NCBI GenBank assembly: GCA_023101725.1
Contig: JALJCO010003469.1
Location: 124,001 to 188,000 of the forward strand
Reading direction: 5' to 3'
Source of the DNA: Atherinomorus stipes
Lineage: Eukaryota > Chordata > Actinopteri > Atheriniformes > Atherinidae
DNA: 64,000 nt
The notes beneath the pieces were generated by a model. It was not told the origin of the DNA. It did no database searches and saw nothing but the letters and a program-made list of their open reading frames with translations. Positions 49,312-60,112 of the stretch are shown piece after piece (positions within the stretch are counted from its first letter, which is position 1; each line of letters begins with the position of its first letter). A program made the position numbers and the translations under genes.

Positions 49312-50874
49312 TCACAAATGCACACACATAAAACATAAAATAAGATTTTTAAACTCCAGTTATGTGTATTTTCACTCTACATGTTTAGATTCACCACAAT
49401 TCAACCACTAAATTAATTTTATGGACACAACGAGCATCAAAGCATAATTAATAAAGATATGGCAGCATGGTGAAACAAACAAGCAACTGCATCTCCGTAC
49501 CTTTGAAGTGGTCCTGAAGCCAAATTATAAGACCAATCTTCAATCGTTTATATTCCTTCTGCTCATGAGGGTCTACTGACTAAGTGATCAAACATATTTT
49601 CATAAAAAAAATATTCCATATTGTGAAAGTAGCCACATAATGTAAATTTTCCACCGTCTTAAAAAATGTGCTCATCCAAGCTAATGCTACGTTTTATTTT
49701 GGCAGCATAGGCGCTGTTGGGGTGTGTTTGTTTTCCTCACCTTCCTGAATACAAAACCAAAGTTTCCCCATCGATTTCTGTTTAGATTTTACTCCAGGGT
49801 CTTTGATTTAGTAGCCAGTGAAATTAGATTTGAGGGTAAGTATGGTCAGTTTAGATAAACTAGAACACTGTGTTAATGTGCTCACTGCGCAGCTCCTATA
49901 GGAGCTTCTGTTTCCCGTTGCTGAAAAGTCACCTTATAATGCATCTCTACAAACACAAGAACAGATAACAATTCCAAACATCACAAAAACATTTATTTAT
50001 TTTTATTTTGGTGATATTTATATATATGTTTAAATAGTGACACAGGGGGTGGCAGATCCAGTAAAATAGGCTCCAGATCCAAAGTGGGACGTGCCGAAAC
50101 GCGTTCCAGCTAGATCCGGCTGTAACTAAGCCCTGCCGCTATTCTAATTGGAGGAGGCTGCTGATGCGAATGCCCAGCGCAAGTCAATAGAAACCCCTTA
50201 GCCTGTTATTAAAAACAATCTTTTCCACTCCACAGAACACCTGAGGCAAATCACTTATGCAAGAATATCTATATAAATGCTTACGTTAATGGAATAATGA
50301 TTAAAACTAATCTCACATCATCAATTGTGCATTACATTTTGAGGGGCTATTTCTCACCAGTCAAATTATACTTTGCATCCGGGTGGTATTCCAGGTTCTT
50401 GGACATGTGGGGACAGTTCACTTGATGAAATAAATTCAAAATCATCTTCAAAATCCAATATATCCTCATGCCTTTCAAACGTGGCCGTGTTTTTGACTGT
50501 ATATTTGTGTGATCAAATTCCTAAGTGCACGTAGCAGCAGATGATATCACTCCGCTGCCAAATACAGGAAAATAAAGCCATGTTGCAGCTGAGACACTTT
50601 ACCATCGAAATGCAACGCAATGCCAGGTTAGTTTTATTTGTATTATTCTGTTTACACAACCATTTCATAGATAGTCTAACTGATTTTCCTTGGGGGTTCT
50701 GTGGAGTGGATATGATTGTTTTTATGACAGGCTAGGTGATCCCTTTGACGTGCACCATAGCATCGGCTATCTCCTGACACTAGAATAACGGGACATGTTG
50801 AAACTGTCTCCAGTGATAAATAATACCGTGGCTAACTCGAAAATGAGGCCCTATGTCAAAAACTACCCCTTTAA

Positions 50875-53124
50875 GTACTCATCGTTCACAGTGCAGACAG
50901 CAAACTGCACATGGCTTCATTATATTTTACAGAAACAAATCAGCTGCTACTGATATGTGTTGCTAATCTGAATAAAAACAAAGTTATTTGGGAATATAGA
51001 TCATGTAAGATATTGCTCCATTAGCAAAACAATTTTGAGCTTCTTATCTTCATTTTTTTAAATGCTTATTTGTTTACCGTTTTTGTCCAATTGAATTATT
51101 CCATTATTAATATATATCAAATTAATCGATCTCTCTGTAGAGAATGAATAATAAAAGATAAGTGTCCACATTACAGAACAATAAAGATAAGAACATACTG
51201 TGTGAAGCAAAGGACTTTTGAGGGTTTCAGGCTCGTGAAAGAGACCGTGTCCTCAGATAATGGAGAAATGTTTTGTTTTATTCAATGTTTCATTCCAATG
51301 TAAAAGGCTGCCACTCAGAATCGTGTTGTTTCAGGCCTCCAAATAACAACAAAGTGAACAATGCTCCATTAAGTGCTGCAATAGTCCGTTCATGAATTGC
51401 TCATAGGAATACAATACAGCCTTTCTCTAGTAGGAAACTACCATGCTCCTGCTCTGTTTCAGCTTGTCTACAGTGGTGCCAAGTGCCCCCATGGGATTAA
51501 CTCAAGTCGGTCCTGGTGCCTTTTACTAAATTTGGTGCAAGAAGTAACAAGAGAAAAATGCTCCGTCAATCACATTGTATATGCAGAGAGAAAAGACAGG
51601 AGGGCTCAGGAGCTGAGAAATAAACCAGTGGAAGCCTTGCCAACAACCATTTCCTGGGTGAGATGATGGGAAATTTTCCCCCCGCTCTCTGGGGATATCA
51701 TTTGTGAACACACCGGCGTCCTTCAGAGCCAGAAGTTTTAGAGCGGAACCCAGGCACTTGGTTCGGGTGTTTTGAGCATTTCTGAAGTGAAATCCTCCTT
51801 TGCCTCAGTTGCTTGCTTCATCAGATAAAGACTGCCAGTGAGGCTTAAGTGTGTCAATGAACCCGGGTGGAGGTGGGGAATCAATGATAAGTGCAGCTTA
51901 CCTCCTCAGCGCCAGCCAAATAGAGATTAAACTATTTCAACCTAATAGCACATGTCAGTCAAAAGTCACACTTGAGTATTTGAACCCTCTCTCTTTTGTC
52001 ACCTCCCATTTTCTTATCGGTTCCCCTGAAAAGATGCTGCAATTTACAAAAATGCAAAGTGGCTATTTGTACTAACTGAGAAACCCGGTGAACCACATCA
52101 GAGCCCGGGCTCAGATCTGTAATTGTCAGTCATTTCTCTGAAAACTCAAACAAGACTCACTTTGAGGGTTAGCTTTGCACTCACTCAGAAACACACACGT
52201 ATACACACACACAAATGCAGAAACACCCAGATCAAAGGCCTATTACTGCATAAAAGCTGTCTTTCTGAACAGCAGCTTCTGTAAACTATACTCATTTCTT
52301 GCTCTAATCACTGTTATGGATGTTGCAAAATTGCCCAGTGTTCCATAGAATTACTTGACCGAGCCAATAACGTCGGCTTTGATTTGCTGTTTATCCATCT
52401 CACATGTGGATACACCCTGTGGTCTATAAATGAAAGCTTGTGTTGTCCCACCAGTGTCCCTTATTTAGACATCACAGCGCTTATTAGGTGGATCAAACTG
52501 ATATCAAAGTCAGAGACAAACATCTGGTACAATCCGTGTCCCTTTAATGATCTGTCTGCAGAGCATTCATCCCGTTTGTTAAGTCGCCGTCATGTCTCTG
52601 GTTGACCTCTTCTGCCATCCGATTTCCACTTTTAATACTTTCATCGCTGCTCTCTTTTATGCAACGTTTGGATGAAATGGCTCCATTAGATTACTTTTCA
52701 GTGCAGTGTGAAAAATGTATAAGTGTGTTGAAAGGAAGGGAAGCAGTCTCTCAGGACACTGTTTTTCAAGGGATCACCCTGTTTTATCAGCTATATTTGG
52801 CAGGATGATTGATAGGACAGTAGCTATACAGGTTGGTTAAAAGGGCTTTCTCCAGATTTTGAAAGCTTCCAGATTTATTTAAAATCAAATTACTTTAAAG
52901 TGTGTTTTCATTATGTGTCAGAAAAAAAACCTTATGGTCTGAGAATCTGTCTCCTACGGTCTGTCAACTTGCCCTTGGGAGACGAGTCTGTCCTCCATTA
53001 AAATGTGACCCTATGAGTGATTGTTCATGGAGGCTGAGTCGGCCAATATTTACAGCCTCTAGTGGTCATGAGAGCAGCTGCATGGAAATTGTTTTGATCC
53101 AAGACTTTTTTTTTAAAGCAAAAC
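50875..53124. other. Unassigned intronic sequence
   Basis: No gene or clear repeat is recognised. A short CA-rich patch lies near 52190-52213. Confidence 0.4.
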
Positions 53125-53450
53125 TAAGTAACTTTTTCACCTCAATAAACAGTCCGTCTGCTACCACATTACAAAGCCCTACACCTTGTGGCTTCAATTC
53201 GAGGGTGTACGTAGTGATAGTGGGTGAGGGCTAGTGGTTGAAAGTAGTGGGAACATTGGGATTGGGCCCAAGTGTTTTCTCCTACCACTTGCATTCATAG
53301 CCCTACAGACATGCAGGAGGCAGGTGGGGTTTAGTGTCTTGCCCAAGGACACCTCAGTAGTCAGGGGAAGCTTGGAATTGAACCACCGACTTTTCAGACG
53401 ACTGATCTTCCTCTTGAGTTACAGAAAACATGGTTAAACAGTAAAAGGGC
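53125..53450 (-). repeat. SINE-like repeat, reverse orientation
   Basis: GTGTCTTGCCCAAGGACACC and GGAATTGAACCACCGAC are familiar fish-repeat words. The second, reverse-complemented, resembles a tRNA B box (GGTTCAATTCC). I infer a tRNA-derived SINE or related tail on the - strand. The left limit is unclear. Confidence 0.45.
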
Positions 53451-53464
53451 TGGAACAGCACCTT

Positions 53465-53735
53465 TGTGTTTGGAGCTTGCATGTTTATATGCATGCTTTG
53501 TCTCCAGCTACTCCGGCTTCCTCCCACCATCCAAAGACATGTATGTTAGGTTAGCTGGTCACTGAATTCCCCTCAGAAGCAAGTGAGTCTGGTTGTTTGT
53601 GTCTTTGAATTAGCCCTGTGATGGACTGGCAACCTGTCCAAGGTGTGCCCTTCCTCTCACCTAGCAGCTGCTAGGACAGCCCTCAAATCTGCATTGGAGT
53701 AAGTAGGTATAGAAAGTGGATGCATTGAACTAATA
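53465..53735 (+). repeat. Non-LTR retrotransposon tail (RTE/Expander-like)
   Basis: CTCCGGCTTCCTCCCACCAT, CCAAAGACATGTATGTTAGG, CTGTGATGGACTGGCAACCT, GTCCAAGGTGTGCCCT and GTATAGAAAGTGGATGCATT follow the order of a very common fish LINE-derived tail. It is non-coding and truncated. Confidence 0.6.
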
Positions 53736-54006
53736 AATATCAGAAGTGACAAAACTGTGCTGTGAAACTATTATGCAGTTGGCAAATGAACATAATACAC
53801 TTTTACCAGGGTAACTGAACTGAAAGGTGATCCGCAATTTCTGCTTCCCACTTTATGTTTATGACATAAAACCCACAAACATGACTGGTCAGTAAAATTC
53901 AGAGCAAGGGCACAATTTTAATAGAAACTACAGTAGAAAGTTTCTTGCACCAAAAAGCCTAAGCCTATTAAAATATGTAATCAAAGAAGGTGCTGTTTGT
54001 AGTGTT

Positions 54007-54383
54007 GGGCTGCACGATTAGTCACTTAATTGACTAATTGTTGACTATCAAAAGAGTCGGTGACTAATTTCATAATCAACTAATTGTTTGTCGTTTATAA
54101 GCTTTGTTTTTCCTCTTAAAATTTCCACTGTAGCTTCAACTGCCTTGTCTGCCTTTCTGACTGGTCAGCTTTTCTTAAATAGTTGATTGACATAAATAAA
54201 CACACACACTACCAGTCAAAAGGTTGGACACGTTTTTCCATTGGATTCAATGAAAAAGTGTCCAAACTTTTGACCAGTTCTGTAAATATGCTGCAATTTT
54301 CACATGACCCGAACTATTTTGTCGACTTATAGACAAAATAATTGATGACCAACCAATTATCAAAATAATCGTTTGTGACAGCC
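54007..54383. mobile_element. Miniature element with GGGCTGCACGATTA ends
   Basis: The left end GGGCTGCACGATTAGTCAC and the reverse-complemented right end GGCTGTCACAAACGATTATT are loosely inverted. GACTAATTG and CAATTATC words lie just inside. It carries a very short hairpin element at 54206-54281. The ends resemble hAT-type elements of fish. Confidence 0.55.
54206..54281. mobile_element. Tiny hairpin element with Tc1-like ends
   Basis: CTACCAGTCAAAAGGTTGGA and the reverse-complemented far end ACTGGTCAAAAGTTTGGACA face each other across about 30 nt. CACTACCAGTCAAAAGTTTGG is the start of a common fish Tc1-like transposon, so this looks like little more than its two ends joined. Confidence 0.55.
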
Positions 54384-55337
54384 ATAATGCAGTGTAATGA
54401 AAAAAGCAGACTGGCAGTAACACAAATCCAGGTAATGGTGGCTATAGTTAACGTGTCACATGTCAGGCCAGTCATACACAATTTCTCTCTCTCTTTACTT
54501 GTGCTTGTGTTTTTCTGTTTGAACGATCGAAGAAAACACATTACCCTCCACTCTCTTCAAAAGCAAATCTCGCTCTCGTTAGAGCCTGATGCACACAGCT
54601 TCAGTGTGCAGCGAAATCCAAAGCTGGACACCTGCCACACCTGGTTAAGGCTCTGAAGGTATGATTGCGCCTTCATAGTTCAGTAAAAGAGTTCTCTTTT
54701 AAAACAAACTGTTGTTTGAGTCAAACTTTAACTCACACAGCTGAGATTTGGTTGTTTTTGAGAGCTCTGCTGTGTGTTTGGGTGTGCTCGCTGGTTCCCA
54801 TTCTGCACAGCACCCTTTTGTTAACATGTGAATCATGGTTGTTGCCTTTAAAACTCTGAGGAGATAACATTTAAATAGCTTGTAACTGGATACATCCTGC
54901 AGCGTGGTGCTTTAGTTGAGAGGTATAAACAAAAAGATGATGTGTCCCAGTTCCCCTGATAGGTGGGGGTGCGGGAGCTTATTCAAAGCAACTATTCTCT
55001 AATGTCTTTTGTTTTGTTTTTTAAAGAAAGGTAAAAGAATTTCCCATGGATTTTGATATGTGTTTTGGTGATGCTATTAAACGGCATTGTGAAGAGTTTG
55101 TGCAGCGATTGTTAAACTGATTCAAATGCAGCTTATCTGACGCCAGGAGGGACTGAGCCAGCAGACTGTATCCAGAAGTTTGTGTAATATTCAGAAACTC
55201 ATCCAGGCAGGGCCTCGGTTTGTTTATTTTTTGCTTCATATCTCTGCAGTCATTTCAATGCACTGCTTGTCACAAGCGGCATGTGGACTTTGTCATGTTT
55301 ATGGTGATGTTCACGATATGAATCTGTCTTCTCCCAG
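54384..55337. other. 3' end of the long asic4 intron
   Basis: There is no recognisable repeat. The last bases, CTGTCTTCTCCCAG, form a good polypyrimidine tract and splice acceptor for the exon starting at 55338. Confidence 0.6.
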
Positions 55338-55482
55338 GTTTACACCAGATATGGGAAATGCTACACTTTTAATGGCAACAGGACTACGTCCAGAAAAACC
55401 AAGCAGGGTGGAATGGGAAATGGTCTAGAGATCATGTTGGATATCCAGCAGGATGAGTATCTACCCATCTGGAGAGAGACAA
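55338..55482 (+). CDS. asic4: asic4 internal exon (first visible; extracellular palm/finger region)
   Basis: This exon encodes part of acid-sensing ion channel 4, a DEG/ENaC-family trimeric cation channel of neuronal plasma membranes. It opens with [13 protein letters not shown] and continues with [17 protein letters not shown] and [12 protein letters not shown]. The [15 protein letters not shown] core is universal in ASICs, and YLPIWRET is as in ASIC4. The Cys of GKCYTF is one of the conserved extracellular disulfide cysteines, and NRT is a possible N-glycosylation site. Acceptor TCTCCCAG precedes it and donor A|GTAAGC follows. Its 145 nt are 48 codons plus one base (start phase 0, end phase 1), and the split codon is completed as Asn by the next exon. 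In vertebrates the preceding exon encodes the N-terminus and TM1; it is not in the window. I cannot say whether this is asic4a or asic4b. Confidence 0.93.
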
Positions 55483-55812
55483 GTAAGCCTCACAACCATT
55501 TGTTTTGTGTAATCTTGTTCTATGTTGCAGCATGAGGTACCACTGTTGCAGTTTAAATGAAAAAAACAAAAAAAAAAAAACCTAGTTTCATTTCTCTGCG
55601 GCACCAACAGTCATGTGAGAAAGGAAGTACTCTCTTTCAAATATGTGATTTTGTGTGAACATAGAAGATAATATGGTTTTTTCCTGATCTTATACTTAGA
55701 CAAATATAAATTCAGATGAAAAACATCACATTACATTTTTACTATAATTGATAATAATATATACTTTTTAATCCCAATTAGGAAATTTGGAAGTTGTTGG
55801 GGGTTAAGGACC
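55483..55812 (+). other. asic4 intron, first part
   Basis: The intron runs 55483-58922 (GT...AG). This first part is AT-rich with an A run near 55568-55580 and nothing else recognisable. Confidence 0.7.
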
Positions 55813-56373
55813 TTGGGATGCACCGAAATGAAAATTCTTGACTGAAACTGAAAACAAAAAATGGGCCAACCAAGTCCGAAAACCAAAAGACCGAAAGAAA
55901 TAATTATGTCAGTTTTTAGAACCATAGCATTTTTGGCTATGATGTGTACTAACCTCTCTAAAATCAAGGCATTGCAGTGAATCAATTACAAAGTATCAAA
56001 ATATTTATTTACAACTGACATTACAGCAACACACAATATAAATTAGAATTCAAAATATTTTGTTAAGTTTGACCCCACTCATGTGTACATTACATAATGC
56101 CTTTAAAATTTTTCTCTGTAGGACTTCTACAACAAATAATAATATACAGGCTTATAACTGATTGGCCTGCTGAAAGACTGTGAAATTAAATATGTTCTCA
56201 CATAAAAACACAAAGTGCATAAGGCGCCTGCTGGATGCGCTGTTTGCCACGTCATCACAAGTTTCGGCCGTGTTGTTTTGGTGATTTATGTCTTTTGGAC
56301 GAAAACTGAAAATGCACTTTTGGGTCATTTTTGGCCGAAAACTTTTGGTGGCCGCATTTTCGGTGCATCTCTA
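55813..56373. mobile_element. hAT-like element with GGGATGCACCGAAA ends
   Basis: The left end TTGGGATGCACCGAAATG and the reverse-complemented right end TAGAGATGCACCGAAAATG are inverted. Just inside are GACTGAAACTGAAAAC on the left and TTGGCCGAAAACTTTTGG on the right, typical of a very common fish hAT family. It is non-coding and no clear 8-bp duplication remains. It lies inside an asic4 intron. Confidence 0.75.
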
Positions 56374-56455
56374 GTTTACACTGCCATCAAAAGTGGCTCA
56401 TATCTGGACCAAATCAGTTTCATGTCACTTTTGCGTGCAGTGTAAAGTAGTTACT

Positions 56456-56520
56456 CATAGTGGTTCACCTAAGTGCCGTGTCGGGGATACGAAGCCGGGT
56501 CTACCACTAGGCTACTTATG
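56456..56520 (-). repeat. tRNA-like fragment, probably SINE-derived
   Basis: On the - strand GTAGCCTAGTGGTAGACC resembles an A box and GGCTTCGTATCCCCGACAC a B box at roughly the right spacing. No acceptor stem can be built, so this is a tRNA-derived SINE piece or pseudogene, not a functional tRNA. Confidence 0.35.
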
Positions 56521-56789
56521 TTACTTATTTTACAACAACTAAAGCTGGGGACCCACTACATGACTTTCACAGTCTTAGAACAGACTAGGGGGCACACACT
56601 CACAGACTGGCCAGATATTTTTTTTTTATCATAACTAAAGACTAAAGACGCATCAAACCTCACATAAAACTCTCTAACAGATTTCTGTGCCAACTTCATA
56701 CCAGCTGCACGCACCTATGGGCCACCTAGTGCTAACTAGGCATAACTGGAAATTGTGGATAAAATCAGGCTAAAAGTTGCCAGCTTTAG

Positions 56790-57370
56790 TCAAAATGCAA
56801 AAGCATTGTGTTAAAAAAGTGAATCCCATCATTGAAAAGCTTGTTTAACCTCCTTTGGAAGCATTCATCTGATCAGCCATTCTGGAGAATTTTGACCATC
56901 TCAGGTTCATGGAGGTTTGCAGATTTCCATTTACAGTATACACTGCTCCTTTAAAGCTCCATATTACATCAGTCAGGGACTTTGGGCTGCTGGAGCACTT
57001 TGATTTTGTATTTTCAGTCATTCTGTTGTAGATTTGCTGCTGCGCATGGTATCACTGTCCTGTTGCATGACCCAATTTCAGCCAAGGATTAGCTGTTTGA
57101 CAGATGGCCTCATATTCTACTCTAAAATACTTTGGAATACTGAGTCCACACTCAACTCAATTCATGTGATATGTTGAAGTCCTGTAGCTGCAATGCAGCC
57201 CCAAATCATCACCCTCCCACCACCGTGTTTGACAGCTGCTATAAGATGTTTGTTGCATCATGCAGTGTTTAGTATGTGAACCACTCCACTATGATCATGT
57301 ACTATATGTCCAAAGGCCATTCATCACAAATATTAATCTTGAATGCCAATCTCGTAAGTTGAAAGGACAG
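56790..57370 (-). pseudogene. Tc1-like transposase remnant, C-terminal half
   Basis: On the - strand around 57195-57237 the sequence reads VKHGGGRVMIWGCIAATG, the hallmark stretch of Tc1/mariner DDE transposases. The frame is broken elsewhere. The left end has TTAAAAAAGTGAATCCCATC-type sequence. Its N-terminal half appears displaced to 58420-58790, so the element spans about 2 kb with foreign or decayed sequence in the middle. It lies antisense in the asic4 intron and is dead. Confidence 0.7.
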
Positions 57371-58419
57371 ATCAGCCGGCGCTACTTTGCACTGGTAAAT
57401 ACCCCCAAAATGGCCATAAAAGTTCCAGATTTACAGGCGACGCACAAACAGACACCCAAGGCTGTTAGACAAGGAAAATGATAAACAGAACGCCAAAAGA
57501 ATTAATGACAATCAAAAATGATAATAAAGATGTGCCTGGCTTTGCTCATATTTAAAGTGATAGACATGGTTACAAATAATTACAGTGAGATTCAAATCAT
57601 ATAAAAGCAGCTGTATGTGCAAATGACAATGACAAAGGTCTTGGACAATGCAGTCTGGTTCTATGAGTGCATCAGCATGAACATTTTGTGGTTTTTTGGG
57701 AAAAGGGGAAAGGCTACACTGTACAATACATTTTCATTACATAAGTTACTACTTCTACAGTGTTTAAAGTAAACTGCCATTTACTATGGCATCATTTTAA
57801 GATGAGGTGCACCAATGGAGTGAGTGGTGCATCTGATCGTGTTGGTCAAGGCACAATCTTGATTTGTCCTCTCAAAACTAATCATTATAACACAAAGACC
57901 CTTTTTTAGTTAATTTGAATTATTACAAACGGTAACTAATTCAGCGGGCAGATCTAACAGTCACAGGTGACTAGGACGTTTATAGAGTGATATTCTCGGG
58001 GTTTGAGGGGTGGTAGTGCTTTAGTGTGCACATGTTTGCAGTCTATTGAACCAACTGGTTTCAGGAAGACCAGCAATAGAATTACATCTGAATTTGCTGC
58101 ACAAATGAGTTAAATTAATGACAAATAGTTTAATTTTCCCATAAGGGAAGTAACAATGTTAGGATGTGATTTTTAATATCTTCATTTTGAAATAACAAAA
58201 TACTTTAAAAGTGACCAAAAGTTATTGTAGGAATAAAAATACATTTTATAATTGTAATTTAGTAGGGAAGATTTTTCTAGGGATTTTCGTGACTGTTCCA
58301 AAATAGTTCACAAGAATGATTTAAGCACAAATTGGGTGAATGACACCCATTAGTTTCTGAGACTTGTGGCGCCATGTTGTGGAGATACGCCCTAGTTCTC
58401 CACTTTTGTTATCCTTTAT
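57371..58419. other. Unassigned sequence between Tc1-like halves
   Basis: No motif is recognised. It may be an insertion into the Tc1-like element or its eroded centre. Confidence 0.35.
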
Positions 58420-58790
58420 ACCATAGAGATTTTAAATTGCTTGAAATTGGCCTTAACCCTTGTTAGATTCATGTGCACCAACATTTTTTTCTCTCAGATG
58501 TTTGCTGATATCTTTCAGTAATGATCTGATCAGTAAATTAAGCATTACTTTCTCCCTTAATCCCTTTGAAGCAGTAAGGCTGTATTTAGTTTTTAATTTG
58601 TGTAATCAACTTTCAAATTAAGAAGTGTACATTTGACCATAAATGGTGCGTTTTCTGATCTCTTTGCTGCACCTTGAAAAAAATGTGATTTTGAAAAAGG
58701 GAACTCCTGAATAAAATACCCTCCTTCAGATCTCTGTTTGTACTGTTGCTGCCACGTAATGTTAATCCCTGTGGGCTTATTTTTCAAACA
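58420..58790 (-). pseudogene. Tc1-like transposase remnant, N-terminal end
   Basis: On the - strand just past 58445 the sequence reads ESNKGLRPISSNL, which resembles the helix-turn-helix region of Tc1-like transposases. GAAGCAGTAAGGCTGTATTT near 58570 and AAGGGAACTCCTGAATAAAA near 58697 match the order of the outer end of such elements. It is heavily mutated. Confidence 0.5.
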
Positions 58791-58922
58791 AGACTGAAAT
58801 ATGGTTTGCAGTTAGCATCAAACTAAGTCCAAACTGTCAGATGACGGAGACATCTGAAATCCCCCTGTACTCTCCCTTTGCTCTGTTCTCTACTCGTGCT
58901 CTATTTCATCCCGACGAAAAAG

Positions 58923-59050
58923 ATGAGACGTCCCTGGAGGCCGGCATCCGAGTTCAGATCCATAGTCAGGATGAGCCTCCGTACATCCACCAGCTGGGCT
59001 TCGGCGTCTCCCCGGGCTTCCAGACCTTTGTTTCATGTCAGGAGCAGAGG
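58923..59050 (+). CDS. asic4: asic4 internal exon (second visible)
   Basis: The exon starts after GAAAAAG at an AG acceptor. The first two bases complete an Asn codon, and the exon then encodes [31 protein letters not shown] and [26 protein letters not shown] is characteristic of ASIC4; ASIC1 and ASIC2 usually have VAPGFQTFV. This is part of the beta-ball/palm of the extracellular domain. The DE pair in SQDEPP matches the two acidic residues that contribute to the proton-sensing acidic pocket in ASIC1. Its 128 nt are 2 bases plus 42 codons, ending in phase 0 before donor AGG|GTAGGT. The polypyrimidine tract before 58923 is weak, but the frame and protein match are decisive. Confidence 0.95.
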
Positions 59051-59177
59051 GTAGGTTTTCTTCATCACACACCTCCGCTTGCCCTCAGACCACCAACACC
59101 ACTATTTTACTATGCTCCCTGCAACTGTTTTCCCCTGGTGCCTCAGACTGCCGGCTAATAAATCTCTGTGTGCCCAG
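59051..59177 (+). other. Short asic4 intron (127 bp)
   Basis: It begins GTAGGT and ends TGTGTGCCCAG and has stop codons in frame. Nothing else is seen in it. Confidence 0.9.
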
Positions 59178-59331
59178 CTGACCTACCTGCCCCAACCCTG
59201 GGGGAACTGCCGCTCCACCAGCAAGGAGAAGTTCCCAGGATACGAAACATACAGCATCAGCGCCTGTCGTTTGCTGTGCGAGACCAACGAGGTCCTGCGG
59301 GTGTGCAAATGCAGAATGGTACACATGCCTG
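59178..59331 (+). CDS. asic4: asic4 internal exon (third visible; thumb domain start)
   Basis: The exon encodes LTYLPQPWGNCRSTS, KEKFPGYETYSISACRLLCE, TNEVLRVCKC and RMVHMPG. LTYLPQPWGNCR is the ASIC4 form of the segment with the conserved Trp that links thumb and TM1. The cysteines in WGNC, SACRLLC and VCKC match those of the ASIC thumb disulfide ladder. PGYETYSISAC is the usual turn before the first thumb helix. Acceptor TGCCCAG precedes it. Its 154 nt are 51 codons plus the first base of Gly, ending before donor G|GTAAGA. The rest of the thumb, TM2, GAS filter and C-terminus must lie beyond the window. No stop or frameshift breaks the three exons. Confidence 0.95.
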
Positions 59332-60112
59332 GTAAGATCACTGTCTACTGTCTTTACACATAGCAGTCACACGAGGAGCAAAACGTTATGTATGAATTTT
59401 TAAAAAGTAATTTGGGAGCTTTTTTCTCAACTGAGCAGTTTCAGACAGACTTACATCAATCCTTCAGTTGTAGTCATAAGCAACATAAAGGTCATGACAC
59501 TATGAATGCAGAAAACAAATATAAAATGTGGAGAGCAGAGATTATTCTAAACTACAACATTTTGTTTCGGACAATAAATGATTTTCATGGTTTATATGTA
59601 TTCGTCACTTGCGCATGCTTATAATTTCACCCAGAGGGCTGAAGATTCTGTTTACACTGTAATTTCCCATTAAGCCCCAATTATCTTTAAACCGAAGTTG
59701 AAAATGTTCATATTGTAGCAGATCTTTAAAAAAAGCCGTGGAAGGCTGAATTATTAGAGATTGCCAAAGGGTATCTAAATCTCCCCAAGAAGCCTTCTAG
59801 AGCAACTTTAGTTGTGTTTTTGATGGCAAAATCGGCGGATCCTGCTGGTGTTCTGACGGTTTAGATGCCCTGAAGCAGGGTGACAGGTCTATCATTGCTC
59901 GTCATCTTTCAGTGGATTTTTGAGATCTTTCCTTGGAATATCAGACAATGATGGATAAAAATCTCCATGCCCTTAAGAATTACCAGCTAAAGTTTCTCCA
60001 CCTATTACTTGCATTTAAACTGTAACCCTAGCTACCTTTTTACTACACCAAGTGTAGAGTGATGACATCAACTCGTAAAGATGTAGAAGAAGAAGCAGAA
60101 TTACAGCTTTAA
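59332..60112 (+). other. asic4 intron after the third visible exon
   Basis: The donor is GTAAGA at 59332. No gene or repeat is recognised up to the foldback element. The intron continues past the window end, so it is at least 4.6 kb. Confidence 0.6.

Larger units (their letters stand above)
47798..50870. mobile_element. TTAA-target element broken by nested insertions
   Basis: The left end AGTAGTTCAGAATTTTTAAC with CATAGGGCCTCATTTTT and the reverse-complemented right end AGGGGTAGTTTTTGACATAG with GGGCCTCATTTTCG are inverted copies. The similarity continues inward about 120 bp through CACTGGAG, GTTTCAAC and CCCGTTATTC. TTAA flanks both sides (47794-47797 and 50871-50874). The body holds a complete hAT-like element (47936-48555), repeat copy D (48638-49311) and unassigned sequence at 49312-50750. 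Without the insertions it would be about 1.8 kb. Confidence 0.7.

Noticed and set aside
56456..56520. Functional tRNA gene on the - strand
   Set aside because: A- and B-box-like words are present, but no acceptor stem or anticodon arm can be drawn.
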